Positions 9,734-17,294 of a DNA stretch of 38,842 bases are shown piece by piece. Every line of letters starts with the position of its first letter. Within the stretch, counting starts at the first letter, position 1. Made by a program: the position numbers and the translations under genes. The DNA is taken from contig JAFXTC010000054.1 in assembly GCA_017525235.1 (NCBI GenBank), positions 1-38,842 of the forward strand. Direction: 5' to 3'. The stretch comes from Bacteroidaceae bacterium. GTDB taxonomy: Bacteria > Bacteroidota > Bacteroidia > Bacteroidales > Bacteroidaceae. The notes under the pieces are model-generated. The model saw only the letters and a program-made list of their open reading frames with translations, was not told the origin of the DNA and made no database searches.

Positions 9734-10431
9734 CCCTTTACCTTATACCCGTAACATTAGGCCCCACCAGCATTGATAAAGTATTACCTTCATATAATCA
9801 TGATATAATACTGGGAATCAGACATTTTATTGTTGAAAACATACGCTCCGCCAGACGGTTCCTGCGTCAAGTAGACCGCGAGTTCCCTATTGATGATTCC
9901 GAGTTTTACGAGATGGGAAAGCATGCCGACGAGCGTCTGTTTAGTCAGTATCTGCAACCTCTCAGGGACGGAAAACCAATGGGCGTCATCAGCGAGGCTG
10001 GATGTCCTGCTGTTGCTGATCCGGGAGCCGACATCGTGGCTATTGCCCAGAAGCAGAACCTACGTGTGATTCCCCTTGTTGGCCCCAGCAGTATGATAAT
10101 GGCAGTAATGGGGAGTGGCCTGAACGGACAGAGTTTTGCATTCAATGGTTATCTGCCTGTTGACACTTCGGACAGAGCTAAGGCACTGAAAACATTGGAA
10201 ACCCGCGCATGGAACGAGCATCAGACACAGCTCTTCATAGAGACGCCTTACCGCAATCTCAAGATGTTCCAGACTTTATTGGCAACCCTTCGCCCACAAA
10301 CCCGTATGTGCATTGCTGCAGGCATCACTACCGAAGATGAATATATCCACACACACACCATTGCCGAATGGGAAAAGATTCAACTTCCCGACCTCAGCAA
10401 GGTGCCCGCCATCTTCCTTATAAACAAATAA
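9724..10431 (+). CDS. RsmI-like SAM-dependent methyltransferase
   Basis: A 235-residue protein of the tetrapyrrole methylase fold, most like RsmI, which 2'-O-methylates C1402 of 16S rRNA. Typical elements are LYLIPVTLG at the N terminus, the SAM loop region ISEAGCPAVADPGADIV, LVGPSSMIMAVMGSG and AFNGYLPVD. RsmI proteins are usually about 275-290 residues, and here the C-terminal part is missing, so it may be the shorter paralogue common in Bacteroidetes. Its true substrate is therefore uncertain. The gene starts within the end of the phosphopantetheinyl transferase gene. Confidence 0.82.
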   Translation: MEIALYLIPVTLGPTSIDKVLPSYNHDIILGIRHFIVENIRSARRFLRQVDREFPIDDSEFYEMGKHADERLFSQYLQPLRDGKPMGVISEAGCPAVADPGADIVAIAQKQNLRVIPLVGPSSMIMAVMGSGLNGQSFAFNGYLPVDTSDRAKALKTLETRAWNEHQTQLFIETPYRNLKMFQTLLATLRPQTRMCIAAGITTEDEYIHTHTIAEWEKIQLPDLSKVPAIFLINK

Positions 10432-10444
10432 GGTAACAATCCAT

Positions 10445-10475
10445 TTTGATGTTTTCAGAAAAAATGCTATTTTTG
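10445..10475 (+). promoter_or_regulatory. Promoter of glycosyltransferase gene
   Basis: TTTG (10445-10448), a 19-bp spacer and TATTTTTG (10468-10475) match the consensus, 20 bases before the ATG at 10496. It would let the downstream genes be expressed separately from the two genes before it. Confidence 0.65.
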
Positions 10476-10495
10476 TGCTCAAATTATACGGATAA

Positions 10496-11599
10496 ATGAA
10501 ATACTCCATTATAATTCCAGTATATAACCGCCCCGATGAGGTTAACGAGTTGCTGCAAAGCCTGACTACCCAAACGTTCAAGGATTTTGAAGTAGTGGTA
10601 GTAGAAGACGGGTCGGATATTCCCTGCCAAGAGATAGTAGAGAAGTATGCCGACCGTCTGGATTTAAAATATTTTACCAAGCCCAACAGCGGTCCTGGGC
10701 AAACACGCAACTACGGAGTTGAACGCAGCCTGGGTGAATTTGTCATCGTCCTAGACAGCGACGTAGTCCTGCCTCCAGGTTATCTGCAAGCCATCGAAAA
10801 CGAATTCTCAATTCTCAATTCTCAATTTTCAATTCAAGTAGATGCCTGGGGCGGCCCCGACCGTGCTCACGAAAGTTTCTCCGACGTTCAGAAAGCCATC
10901 AACTATAGCATGACGTCTTTCTTTACCACCGGCGGCATTCGTGGTGGAAAGAAGCAGATGGACAAGAAGTTCTATCCCCGCTCTTTCAATATGGGCATCC
11001 GCAGGTCGCTCTATCAGCAATTGGGCGGTTTCTCCGAAATGCGGTTTGGCGAAGACATCGACTTCAGCATACGTATTTACGAGAGCGGAGCAAGTTGCCG
11101 ACTCTTCCCCGACGCATGGGTTTGGCACAAGCGCAGAACAGATTTCAAGAAGTTCTTCAAGCAGGTTCACAACAGCGGCATTGCACGCATTAACCTGACG
11201 AAGCGTCACCCCGGTACACTCAAACTGGTGCATTTACTGCCTATGATTTTTACCCTGGGAACCTTTGCCTGCCTGCTGCTCATTTTAGCAGGAGCCGCTC
11301 TATGGATAGAAGGTGAATGGTTGGATGCCAACGGACTTCGGCCTACAGATAACATGCACCAAGGCATAGGCTTTTTCTTCTTTCTGTTGGGTCTTTCACC
11401 ATTATTATTGTATAGCGGATTGATATTCGTTGACTCCAGTATACGTAACAGAAGCCTTTGGGTTGGTTTGTTGTCAGTTCCTTCCGCATTTATCCAACTT
11501 ATCGGCTACGGAACAGGATTCCTACGCGCTTGGTGGCTAAGATGCGTTTTTGGCAGAAACGAGGAGTTACAGGCCTTCAAGAACAATTTCTATAAGTAA
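10496..11599 (+). CDS. Family 2 glycosyltransferase, membrane-anchored
   Basis: A 367-residue GT2 (GT-A fold) enzyme that transfers a sugar from a nucleotide donor. SIIIPVYNRPDEV is the N-terminal nucleotide-binding strand, EDGSD follows, and the metal-binding DSD is at residues 87-89. GFSEMRFGEDIDFSIRI holds the acceptor-side acidic residues. Three hydrophobic segments (about residues 245-270, 290-315 and 325-345) anchor it in the inner membrane. Residues about 103-114 (EFSILNSQFSIQ) are encoded by a tandem 7-bp repeat and interrupt the region after DSD. The substrate is unknown; an envelope polysaccharide or lipid is likely. Confidence 0.87.
   Translation: MKYSIIIPVYNRPDEVNELLQSLTTQTFKDFEVVVVEDGSDIPCQEIVEKYADRLDLKYFTKPNSGPGQTRNYGVERSLGEFVIVLDSDVVLPPGYLQAIENEFSILNSQFSIQVDAWGGPDRAHESFSDVQKAINYSMTSFFTTGGIRGGKKQMDKKFYPRSFNMGIRRSLYQQLGGFSEMRFGEDIDFSIRIYESGASCRLFPDAWVWHKRRTDFKKFFKQVHNSGIARINLTKRHPGTLKLVHLLPMIFTLGTFACLLLILAGAALWIEGEWLDANGLRPTDNMHQGIGFFFFLLGLSPLLLYSGLIFVDSSIRNRSLWVGLLSVPSAFIQLIGYGTGFLRAWWLRCVFGRNEELQAFKNNFYK
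10803..10835. repeat. Tandem 7-bp repeat inside a glycosyltransferase gene
   Basis: Almost five units of TCAATTC (one reads TCAATTT) form a 33-bp block, which is in frame and free of stops. Similar heptamer arrays elsewhere in the window lie between genes. Confidence 0.85.
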
Positions 11600-11602
11600 A
11601 CG

Positions 11603-12283
11603 ATGGAGAGTATAAAAACCTGGGCATTAGACGACCGGCCACGTGAGAAGATGGAAAATCACGGAGCCGATGTGCTGAGCAAAGCCGAGTTGCTGGCCAT
11701 TCTGGTTGGAAGCGGCATACCTGGCAAGAGTGCTGTGGAAATGATGCGGGAAATACTTGCTGACTATAACGACAGTCTGAAACTGCTGGGAAAAGCTACC
11801 ATAGAAGACCTCACTCGCTACAAGGGGATGGGAAAGGCCAAGGCCATCACCATTCTTGCTGCATGTCAGCTGGCAAACAAACGTCTCGAGGAAGAATTGC
11901 AGCCCCGTCAGAAAATAAAACAGATAAGAGATGCCTTCCAGTATTTCCGCCCCAGGATGCAAGACCTCACCACAGAGGAATGTCATCTGCTGATGCTCAG
12001 CCCTGGATTGCAAATCATCAATAGCGTTATGCTCAGTCATGGAGGCATTGCTGGCGTATCTGTTGATTTGAGAGAACTGCTCAGACATGCACTTTTGGCT
12101 CAGGCTACAAGCGTCATTCTCTGCCATAACCATCCCAGCGGAAATCTGAACCCCAGCAAAGAAGACGACCACCTTACGGAAAAAGTCTCCAAGGCATGTC
12201 AGACAATGGGTATCAAGTTTCTTGACCACATTATTGTCGCAGACGATAAATATTACAGCTATTCAGAACAAGGAAGATTATGA
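11603..12283 (+). CDS. radC: RadC-family JAB/MPN domain protein
   Basis: A 226-residue RadC-family protein. The N-terminal part contains a helix-hairpin-helix-like region (LTRYKGMGKAKAITILAA, about residues 70-88). The C-terminal JAB metalloprotease-like domain has the zinc-binding signature CHNHPSGNLNPSKEDD. The family was linked to DNA repair from an E. coli mutant, but that role has been disputed and the biochemical activity is not settled. It starts 3 bp after the glycosyltransferase and overlaps the next gene as ATGA. Confidence 0.93.
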   Translation: MESIKTWALDDRPREKMENHGADVLSKAELLAILVGSGIPGKSAVEMMREILADYNDSLKLLGKATIEDLTRYKGMGKAKAITILAACQLANKRLEEELQPRQKIKQIRDAFQYFRPRMQDLTTEECHLLMLSPGLQIINSVMLSHGGIAGVSVDLRELLRHALLAQATSVILCHNHPSGNLNPSKEDDHLTEKVSKACQTMGIKFLDHIIVADDKYYSYSEQGRL

Positions 12284-12597
12284 ACGATACATTACAAATG
12301 CAGGAGCGCGTCATAGAGGTATTACGTACCGTCTTCGACCCCGAAATACCCGTCAACATCTACGATCTGGGCCTCATCTATCGTATAGAGCTGAACGATG
12401 ATGCCACCGAATTGTCTGTAGATATGACACTCACCGCTCCCAGCTGCCCTGCTGCCGACTTCATCCTCGAGGATGTTCGCCAGAAACTGGAAACCATCTC
12501 CGGACTCACCAAAGTAGACGTCCAGCTTGTCTTTGAACCCGAATGGAACAAAGATATGATGTCAGAGGAAGCAAAAGTAGAACTTGGATTACTTTAA
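12280..12597 (+). CDS. SufT/MIP18-type iron-sulfur assembly protein
   Basis: A 105-residue single-domain protein of the MIP18 (DUF59) family, implicated in maturation of iron-sulfur proteins. The signature DPEIPVNIYDLGLIYRIEL and the conserved cysteine in TAPSCPAADF are both present. The length is that of the free-standing domain, not of an Mrp/ApbC fusion. It overlaps radC by 4 bp and is followed after 3 bp by the LpxH-like gene. No suf genes lie in the window. Confidence 0.9.
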   Translation: MNDTLQMQERVIEVLRTVFDPEIPVNIYDLGLIYRIELNDDATELSVDMTLTAPSCPAADFILEDVRQKLETISGLTKVDVQLVFEPEWNKDMMSEEAKVELGLL

Positions 12598-12600
12598 AGA

Positions 12601-13374
12601 GTGAAAAAGACCTATTTCATAAGCGATGCACATCTGGGAAGCCGGGCCATCCCTAACTCCAGAGAACAAGAGAAGCACTTGTGCCGTTTCCTCGACGAGA
12701 TAAAGACACAGGCTGAGAGCATTTACATTCTGGGTGACCTGTTTGATTTCTGGTTCGAGTACAAGAACGTGGTTCCCAAAGGCTACACACGCCTGTTGGG
12801 TAAATTGTCAGAGCTTACTGATATGGGCGTTGCCGTTCACCTCTTTACTGGCAATCATGATATCTGGTGCAAAGACTATCTTACCCAAGAGTGCGGAATA
12901 ATCATGCACTACCAGCCAGAGACCATTCAGATAGAAGGAAAGACATTCTTCTTGGCGCATGGTGACGGGCTGGGCGACGACAGCAAATCGTTCAAGTTCC
13001 TGCGTGCCATTTTCCATAACAGACCTTGTCAATGGGCATTCCGTTGGTTGCATCCAGACCTTGGCGTGGCTTTTGGTTTGCGATGGGCCAAACACAGCCG
13101 TCTCAAGCATGCCCCGTCAGCAGAGAATCCTCTGGGTGAGCCTCCCTACATGGGTGAAGATAAAGAGCCTTTAGTGCTGTTTGCCAAGGAATACCTGAAG
13201 AAACATCCTGAAACGGACTACCTCATCTTTGGTCATCGCCATATTGAGCTCGACCTTATGCTCACACGCCAAAACCGCCTCCTTATCTTAGGCGACTGGA
13301 TAAGCCAGTTTACCTACGCAGAGTTCTCAGACGGTCAAATCACTCTGGATAATTATTCAACAAAAGTAAACTAA
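12601..13374 (+). CDS. LpxH-like UDP-2,3-diacylglucosamine diphosphatase
   Basis: A 257-residue calcineurin-like phosphoesterase. The two-metal motifs appear in order: SDAHLGS (D9, H11), GDLFDFW, GNHD and GHRH near the C terminus. The arrangement and length fit LpxH, which hydrolyses UDP-2,3-diacylglucosamine to lipid X in lipid A synthesis at the inner face of the inner membrane. Translation appears to start at a GTG 3 bp after the previous stop. A related phosphoesterase with another substrate is possible. Confidence 0.85.
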   Translation: MKKTYFISDAHLGSRAIPNSREQEKHLCRFLDEIKTQAESIYILGDLFDFWFEYKNVVPKGYTRLLGKLSELTDMGVAVHLFTGNHDIWCKDYLTQECGIIMHYQPETIQIEGKTFFLAHGDGLGDDSKSFKFLRAIFHNRPCQWAFRWLHPDLGVAFGLRWAKHSRLKHAPSAENPLGEPPYMGEDKEPLVLFAKEYLKKHPETDYLIFGHRHIELDLMLTRQNRLLILGDWISQFTYAEFSDGQITLDNYSTKVN

Positions 13375-13380
13375 TAAGAC

Positions 13381-14352
13381 ATGAAAACTATCAAATCACT
13401 GCTCCTTCTTGCCCTTACGCTGCTCACTGCAGCATGCGGCACAACCAACACAGTGCCCATCACAGGGCGCAAAACAAATCTTCTCGTCGACGACGCACAG
13501 GTTCTCAGCCTCAGCTCCCAGCAGTATCAGGATTACATGAAAGGGGCTACGCTATCCACCAATCAAAACAACACCGCTATGGTGAAACGCGTAGGTCAGC
13601 GCCTTGCTACTGCCGTAGAGAAATATCTAAAAGAAAATGGCTACGCCAACGAATTGCAGAATTTTCAGTGGGAGTTCAATCTAGTCAACAACAATCAAGC
13701 CAACGCCTTCTGTATGCCTGGTGGCAAGATTGTTGTCTACGAAGGTATGCTTCCCCTCACTCAGGACGATACCGGCCTTGCTATCGTGCTTGGACATGAG
13801 ATTGCACATGCCGTTGCCAAGCATTCTGCCGAGCAGCTTTCCAAACAGATGCGTCAGGAATATGCCGCACAGATAGGCGGTAGCGTGCTCACACAAGTAG
13901 CACAGGCAAAAGGAATGAGCAACACCGCAGCCCTTCTTGACATGGTGGGACAGATAGGCTTCAATTTTGCCAACCTGAAGTATTCGCGCGACAACGAGAC
14001 AGAAGCCGACCACCTTGGTCTCATCTTTGCAGCATTGGCAGGTTATGACCCACAATTAGCCATACCCTTCTGGCAGCGCATGGCACAACAAGGCAGCAGT
14101 AACAAGAGCGAGATATTCAGCGATCATCCTTCTGACGAAAAGCGCATAGCTGCTCTGCAGAAACTTATGCCCGAGGCGCTCAAGTACTACACGCCTCCTG
14201 TAACTACTACCACCACGAAGACTACAACGACAACAAAGAAGGCTACGTCAACGACCAAGAAGACCACAACAGCCAAGAAGACCACAACAGCCAAGAAGAC
14301 TACTACAGCCAAGAAGACTACTACAGCCAAGAAGACTACTACAAAGAAGTAG
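13381..14352 (+). CDS. M48-family metalloprotease lipoprotein with KKTTTA-repeat tail
   Basis: A 323-residue lipoprotein: signal peptide with lipobox LTAAC (C19), then an M48 peptidase domain with the zinc motif HEIAH at residues 139-143 and the third ligand in NETEADHLG (about 206-212). It resembles periplasmic proteases such as LoiP and BepA, which degrade misassembled outer-membrane proteins. From about residue 285 the protein ends in a threonine- and lysine-rich tail with repeats of KKTTTA encoded by 18-bp DNA repeats. The tail is not part of the catalytic fold; it is highly basic and may bind peptidoglycan, lipopolysaccharide or nucleic acid. Confidence 0.9.
   Translation: MKTIKSLLLLALTLLTAACGTTNTVPITGRKTNLLVDDAQVLSLSSQQYQDYMKGATLSTNQNNTAMVKRVGQRLATAVEKYLKENGYANELQNFQWEFNLVNNNQANAFCMPGGKIVVYEGMLPLTQDDTGLAIVLGHEIAHAVAKHSAEQLSKQMRQEYAAQIGGSVLTQVAQAKGMSNTAALLDMVGQIGFNFANLKYSRDNETEADHLGLIFAALAGYDPQLAIPFWQRMAQQGSSNKSEIFSDHPSDEKRIAALQKLMPEALKYYTPPVTTTTTKTTTTTKKATSTTKKTTTAKKTTTAKKTTTAKKTTTAKKTTTKK
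14263..14334 (+). repeat. Four tandem 18-bp coding repeats
   Basis: Four units each encode TTTAKK. The first two units use ACC ACA ACA for the threonines and the last two use ACT ACT ACA, so the array looks like two separate pairwise duplications. A fifth, degenerate unit ends the gene. Confidence 0.9.
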
Positions 14353-14393
14353 GGGAAAAGTCTAATCTCTCACGTCGTCTTTTCTCAAGCTAC

Positions 14394-14437
14394 GTGTCGC
14401 ATTGGCCGATGTCACGCGTCGCGTTGGCCTCTGTCAA
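14394..14437. repeat. Tandem 22-bp direct repeat
   Basis: Two abutting units (14394-14415 and 14416-14437) match at 17 of 22 positions around a GTCGCRTTGGCC core and each ends in TGTCA. They lead directly into the TGTCA dyad. Confidence 0.7.
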
Positions 14438-14489
14438 ACGTAGACAAAAGATTGTCAAACCGCTGACAAAGTTTTGTCTATGCGTGACA
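14432..14489. promoter_or_regulatory. 58-bp dyad of TGTCA/TGACA half-sites
   Basis: A symmetric element centred between 14460 and 14461. TGTCA at 14432 and 14453 mirrors TGACA at 14464 and 14485, and TAGACAAAA (14441-14449) mirrors TTTTGTCTA (14472-14480). Left and right arms are complementary at 21 of 29 positions. It could be a large hairpin or an operator. No T-tract follows, so it is not a classical terminator. It lies 80 bp after the M48 gene and about 65 bp before the -33 region of the next. Confidence 0.65.
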
Positions 14490-14554
14490 AAGCGATTAGC
14501 AATCAGCAGTTATTGGTTATTGTTTAGCAAAACGGTAAACTAAAACGTTTTTTC

Positions 14555-14585
14555 TTGCTATTCTTCTTTATTTTTTGTAACTTTG
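14555..14585 (+). promoter_or_regulatory. Promoter of the Gfo/Idh gene
   Basis: TTG (14555-14557), a 20-bp spacer and TAACTTTG (14578-14585), 11 bases before the start codon. Confidence 0.65.
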
Positions 14586-14596
14586 TGCTCTGAATT

Positions 14597-15997
14597 ATGA
14601 ACAAACAACCAACGTTTACTATGACTAAGAACACAAACAAAACAAATCAGAAAGAGAAGAAATCCATGTCGCGTCGCCAGTTTCTGACCACAACGGCTAC
14701 TGGCATTGCCGGATTTATGATTCTACCCAGCTTTACAATCGACGGGGTTAGGATTGCCCCAAGTGACAGAGTGGTACTTGGCTTTGTTGGACTGGGCCAG
14801 CAAGGATGCAGTGACTTCCGCAGTTTTGCCGAATGTCCCGGAGTACAGGTTGCAGCCTGTTGCGATGTTGACAGCATCAAACGCGAACGTTTTCGCAGGT
14901 ATGTAACAAAATGGCAACAAGAAAAGAAGATGCCCGTACGCTGCGATGTTTATGAAGAATACGAGCGTTTACTGGAGCGTAAGGACATAGATGCCATCGA
15001 GATAGCTACGCCCGACCATTGGCATGCTCTGGTAGCCATACATTCGTTACAGGCTGGAAAGGATGTGTATGTGCAGAAACCCCTTGCATACACTATTACA
15101 GAAGGTTTGGCTATTCAGCGTGCAGTACGTGCCAACAACCGCATCCTGCAGATGGGAAGCCAGCAGCGTAGCAGTGAGGAATTCCAGACAGCCATAGCAT
15201 TGGTACAAAGTGGTGCAATAGGAGACATTAAGGAAATATACGTTCGCGTGGGAGATCCTCCAAAGCCATTGGACTTGCCAGAGATGCCCGTGCCTGACAA
15301 CCTGAACTTCAACCTATGGATGGGTCCGCTGAATGATCCTAAGATTCATTACCACTCAGACCTTTGCCCTGTGGTGACACTCGACCCAGATAGGAACGAG
15401 CAGTTATGGGGTGCCTGGCGCTGGTATTCGGAAACGGGTAACGGTTTTCCTGCTGACTGGGGAGCCCACATGTACGACATTGCCCAGGCTGCCATAGGTA
15501 TGGACGGACTAGGCCCAGTAGAGTTCATACCTCAGGGATATAACGGAGCGAAATATGCTACCATGAAGTATGCCAACGGCATTATCATGCAAGAACGCCC
15601 GTTCACAGACAACGCTAATGACAAAGGTATCAAGTTCATTGGCGACAAGGGATGGCTGAAGGTAGCACGCGGTTACATAGAATGCTCCGACAGCAAACAA
15701 CTGAAGAAGCATCAGGAGACTATCGCTGCCGGACAATATGAGGTAAGCGCACCACACATGCAAAACTTCATTGATGCCATACGTGAGCACAAAGACCCCA
15801 TTGCCCCTGTTGAGTACGGTTGCAGCACCAACACGCTATGCTGCATATTCAACATAGCACGTGAGCTGAATCGTCCTGTGCACTGGAATCCAGCTACACT
15901 AAGCTTTGGCGACGATAAGGAGGCCTTTGCTCATCGCCTCTACTACTACGATTATCGCCGTCCGTACAAACTTCCCTATCTGGAACGTCGAGGATAA
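14597..15997 (+). CDS. Tat-exported Gfo/Idh/MocA-family oxidoreductase
   Basis: A 466-residue predicted NAD(P)-dependent oxidoreductase acting on sugars or sugar derivatives. A twin-arginine signal (SRRQFLTTTATGIAGFMIL, about residues 25-43) suggests folded export with bound cofactor. The Rossmann motif is VGLGQQG; the family EKP motif reads QKP in KDVYVQKPLAY, keeping the lysine. DHWHALVAIHSLQAGK and the histidine-containing DWGAHMYDIAQ contribute to the active site. The ATG at 14597 follows the promoter directly; internal ATGs at 14621 and 14666 are alternatives and all keep the RR motif. The gene stands alone, so the substrate is unknown. Confidence 0.88.
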   Translation: MNKQPTFTMTKNTNKTNQKEKKSMSRRQFLTTTATGIAGFMILPSFTIDGVRIAPSDRVVLGFVGLGQQGCSDFRSFAECPGVQVAACCDVDSIKRERFRRYVTKWQQEKKMPVRCDVYEEYERLLERKDIDAIEIATPDHWHALVAIHSLQAGKDVYVQKPLAYTITEGLAIQRAVRANNRILQMGSQQRSSEEFQTAIALVQSGAIGDIKEIYVRVGDPPKPLDLPEMPVPDNLNFNLWMGPLNDPKIHYHSDLCPVVTLDPDRNEQLWGAWRWYSETGNGFPADWGAHMYDIAQAAIGMDGLGPVEFIPQGYNGAKYATMKYANGIIMQERPFTDNANDKGIKFIGDKGWLKVARGYIECSDSKQLKKHQETIAAGQYEVSAPHMQNFIDAIREHKDPIAPVEYGCSTNTLCCIFNIARELNRPVHWNPATLSFGDDKEAFAHRLYYYDYRRPYKLPYLERRG

Positions 15998-16006
15998 GAA
16001 AACAAC

Positions 16007-16042
16007 AAGAGGGTGTGCCGATTTCAGACACACCCTCTTTAT
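16007..16042. terminator. Bidirectional terminator between Gfo/Idh and ackA
   Basis: A perfect 11-bp stem (AAGAGGGTGTG with CACACCCTCTT) with an 11-base loop, followed by a T-rich stretch. It lies between convergent genes and can serve both. Confidence 0.85.
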
Positions 16043-16069
16043 TATTAATAATAATGTATAAGCCGTCTG

Positions 16070-17260
16070 TTAGCAGAGTGCTTGTGTGTCGAGGGCTATC
16101 ATCAGTTCCTCATCCGTTGGGATGCAGCAGACAATAACCTTACTGTCATCAGCACTAAGGATGGCCTCAGTAGCACGACAGGAACGGTTCTTCTGTTCGT
16201 CCATCTTAACACCCATGAACTCGAGCCCCTTGGTAGCGCCTTCGCGTACTTCCCATTGGTTCTCACCAGCTCCACCTGTAAAGAGGATGATATCTACACC
16301 ACCCATAGCGGCAGCATACTGGCCAATGTATTTCTTGATGCGATAGGTGTACATTTCTTTAGCCAAACGAGCCTTATCGTTGCCTGCAGCAATACCAGCA
16401 AGGATATCGCGGAAGTCGCTGCTTGCCTCGCTAACACCAGCCAGACCGCTCTGCTTGTTCAGCAGATTGCTAATGCCCTTGGTATCGAGGTTTAGTTTAT
16501 CCATCAGGAAGGTTACAGCACCAGCATCGATATCACCGCTACGGGTTCCCATGATAAGACCCTCAAGCGGAGTTAGACCCATAGAAGTGTCGACACACTT
16601 GCCATCCTTAACGGCTGCTATACTGGCACCATTTCCGATGTGGCAAGTGATAATCTTCTTGCCCTCGGGCTTAACGCCAAGAAACTCGCAAACACGCTGT
16701 GAAACGTATCTGTGGCTAGTTCCGTGGAAGCCGTAACGACGCACGCCAAACTCCTTATACAGATTATATGGAAGAGCGTACATGTAGGCATAATCAGGCA
16801 TTGTCTGATGGAAAGCGGTATCGAACACACCTACCTGAGGAATGTTAGGAAGCAAAGCCGAAACAGCATTCACGCCCTTGATGTTGGCAGGATTGTGCAG
16901 AGGAGCCAAGTCGTTGCAGGCTGCGAAAGCCTCCATAACCTCTGGGGTCAGGCGAACACTCTGATTGAACTTCTCGCCGCCATGTACCATACGATGACCT
17001 ACAGCATCCAACTCCTCAAGGTTCTTCAGCACAGCGTACTCACCTGTTGTCAGCACCTCGAAAATCCACTGCACACCAGCAGTATGTTCTGCAATGGGGC
17101 GCTCCATCTTGTGCTTCTCACCGTTGAGTTTAACAGTGATGAAGCTGTCTGGCAAACCAATCTTTTCTATACCTCCACTTGTGATGACACTCTTGTCATC
17201 CATGTTATACAATGCGTACTTAATGGAACTGCTCCCGCAGTTCAAGACTAAAATCTTCAT
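16070..17260 (-). CDS. ackA: Acetate kinase
   Basis: AckA converts acetyl phosphate and ADP to acetate and ATP, the energy-yielding last step of acetate fermentation. The 396 residues match the family. Signatures are the N-terminal VLNCGSSSIKYALY, the catalytic-region VFDTAFHQTMP, RRYGFHGTSHRYV and the nucleotide-binding IITCHIGNGASIAAV and GLTPLEGLIMGTRSGDID. It lies 34 bp after pta; the gap is filled almost completely by a heptamer array, and no separate promoter is seen. Confidence 0.96.
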   Translation of the reverse strand: MKILVLNCGSSSIKYALYNMDDKSVITSGGIEKIGLPDSFITVKLNGEKHKMERPIAEHTAGVQWIFEVLTTGEYAVLKNLEELDAVGHRMVHGGEKFNQSVRLTPEVMEAFAACNDLAPLHNPANIKGVNAVSALLPNIPQVGVFDTAFHQTMPDYAYMYALPYNLYKEFGVRRYGFHGTSHRYVSQRVCEFLGVKPEGKKIITCHIGNGASIAAVKDGKCVDTSMGLTPLEGLIMGTRSGDIDAGAVTFLMDKLNLDTKGISNLLNKQSGLAGVSEASSDFRDILAGIAAGNDKARLAKEMYTYRIKKYIGQYAAAMGGVDIILFTGGAGENQWEVREGATKGLEFMGVKMDEQKNRSCRATEAILSADDSKVIVCCIPTDEELMIALDTQALC

Positions 17261-17264
17261 GTTT

Positions 17265-17292
17265 CTCTAAACTATAAACTATCAACTCTAAA
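17265..17292. repeat. Four 7-bp tandem repeats filling the pta-ackA gap
   Basis: CTCTAAA, CTATAAA, CTATCAA and CTCTAAA in perfect 7-bp register occupy 28 of the 34 bases between pta and ackA, ending 4 bases before the ackA start codon on the coding strand. Confidence 0.85.
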
Positions 17293-17294
17293 CT

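Noticed and set aside
14441-14480. Inner hairpin as a rho-independent terminator of the M48 gene
   Set aside because: Strong dyad, but no T-tract on either side and a wider symmetric half-site pattern; listed instead as a possible operator or palindromic element.
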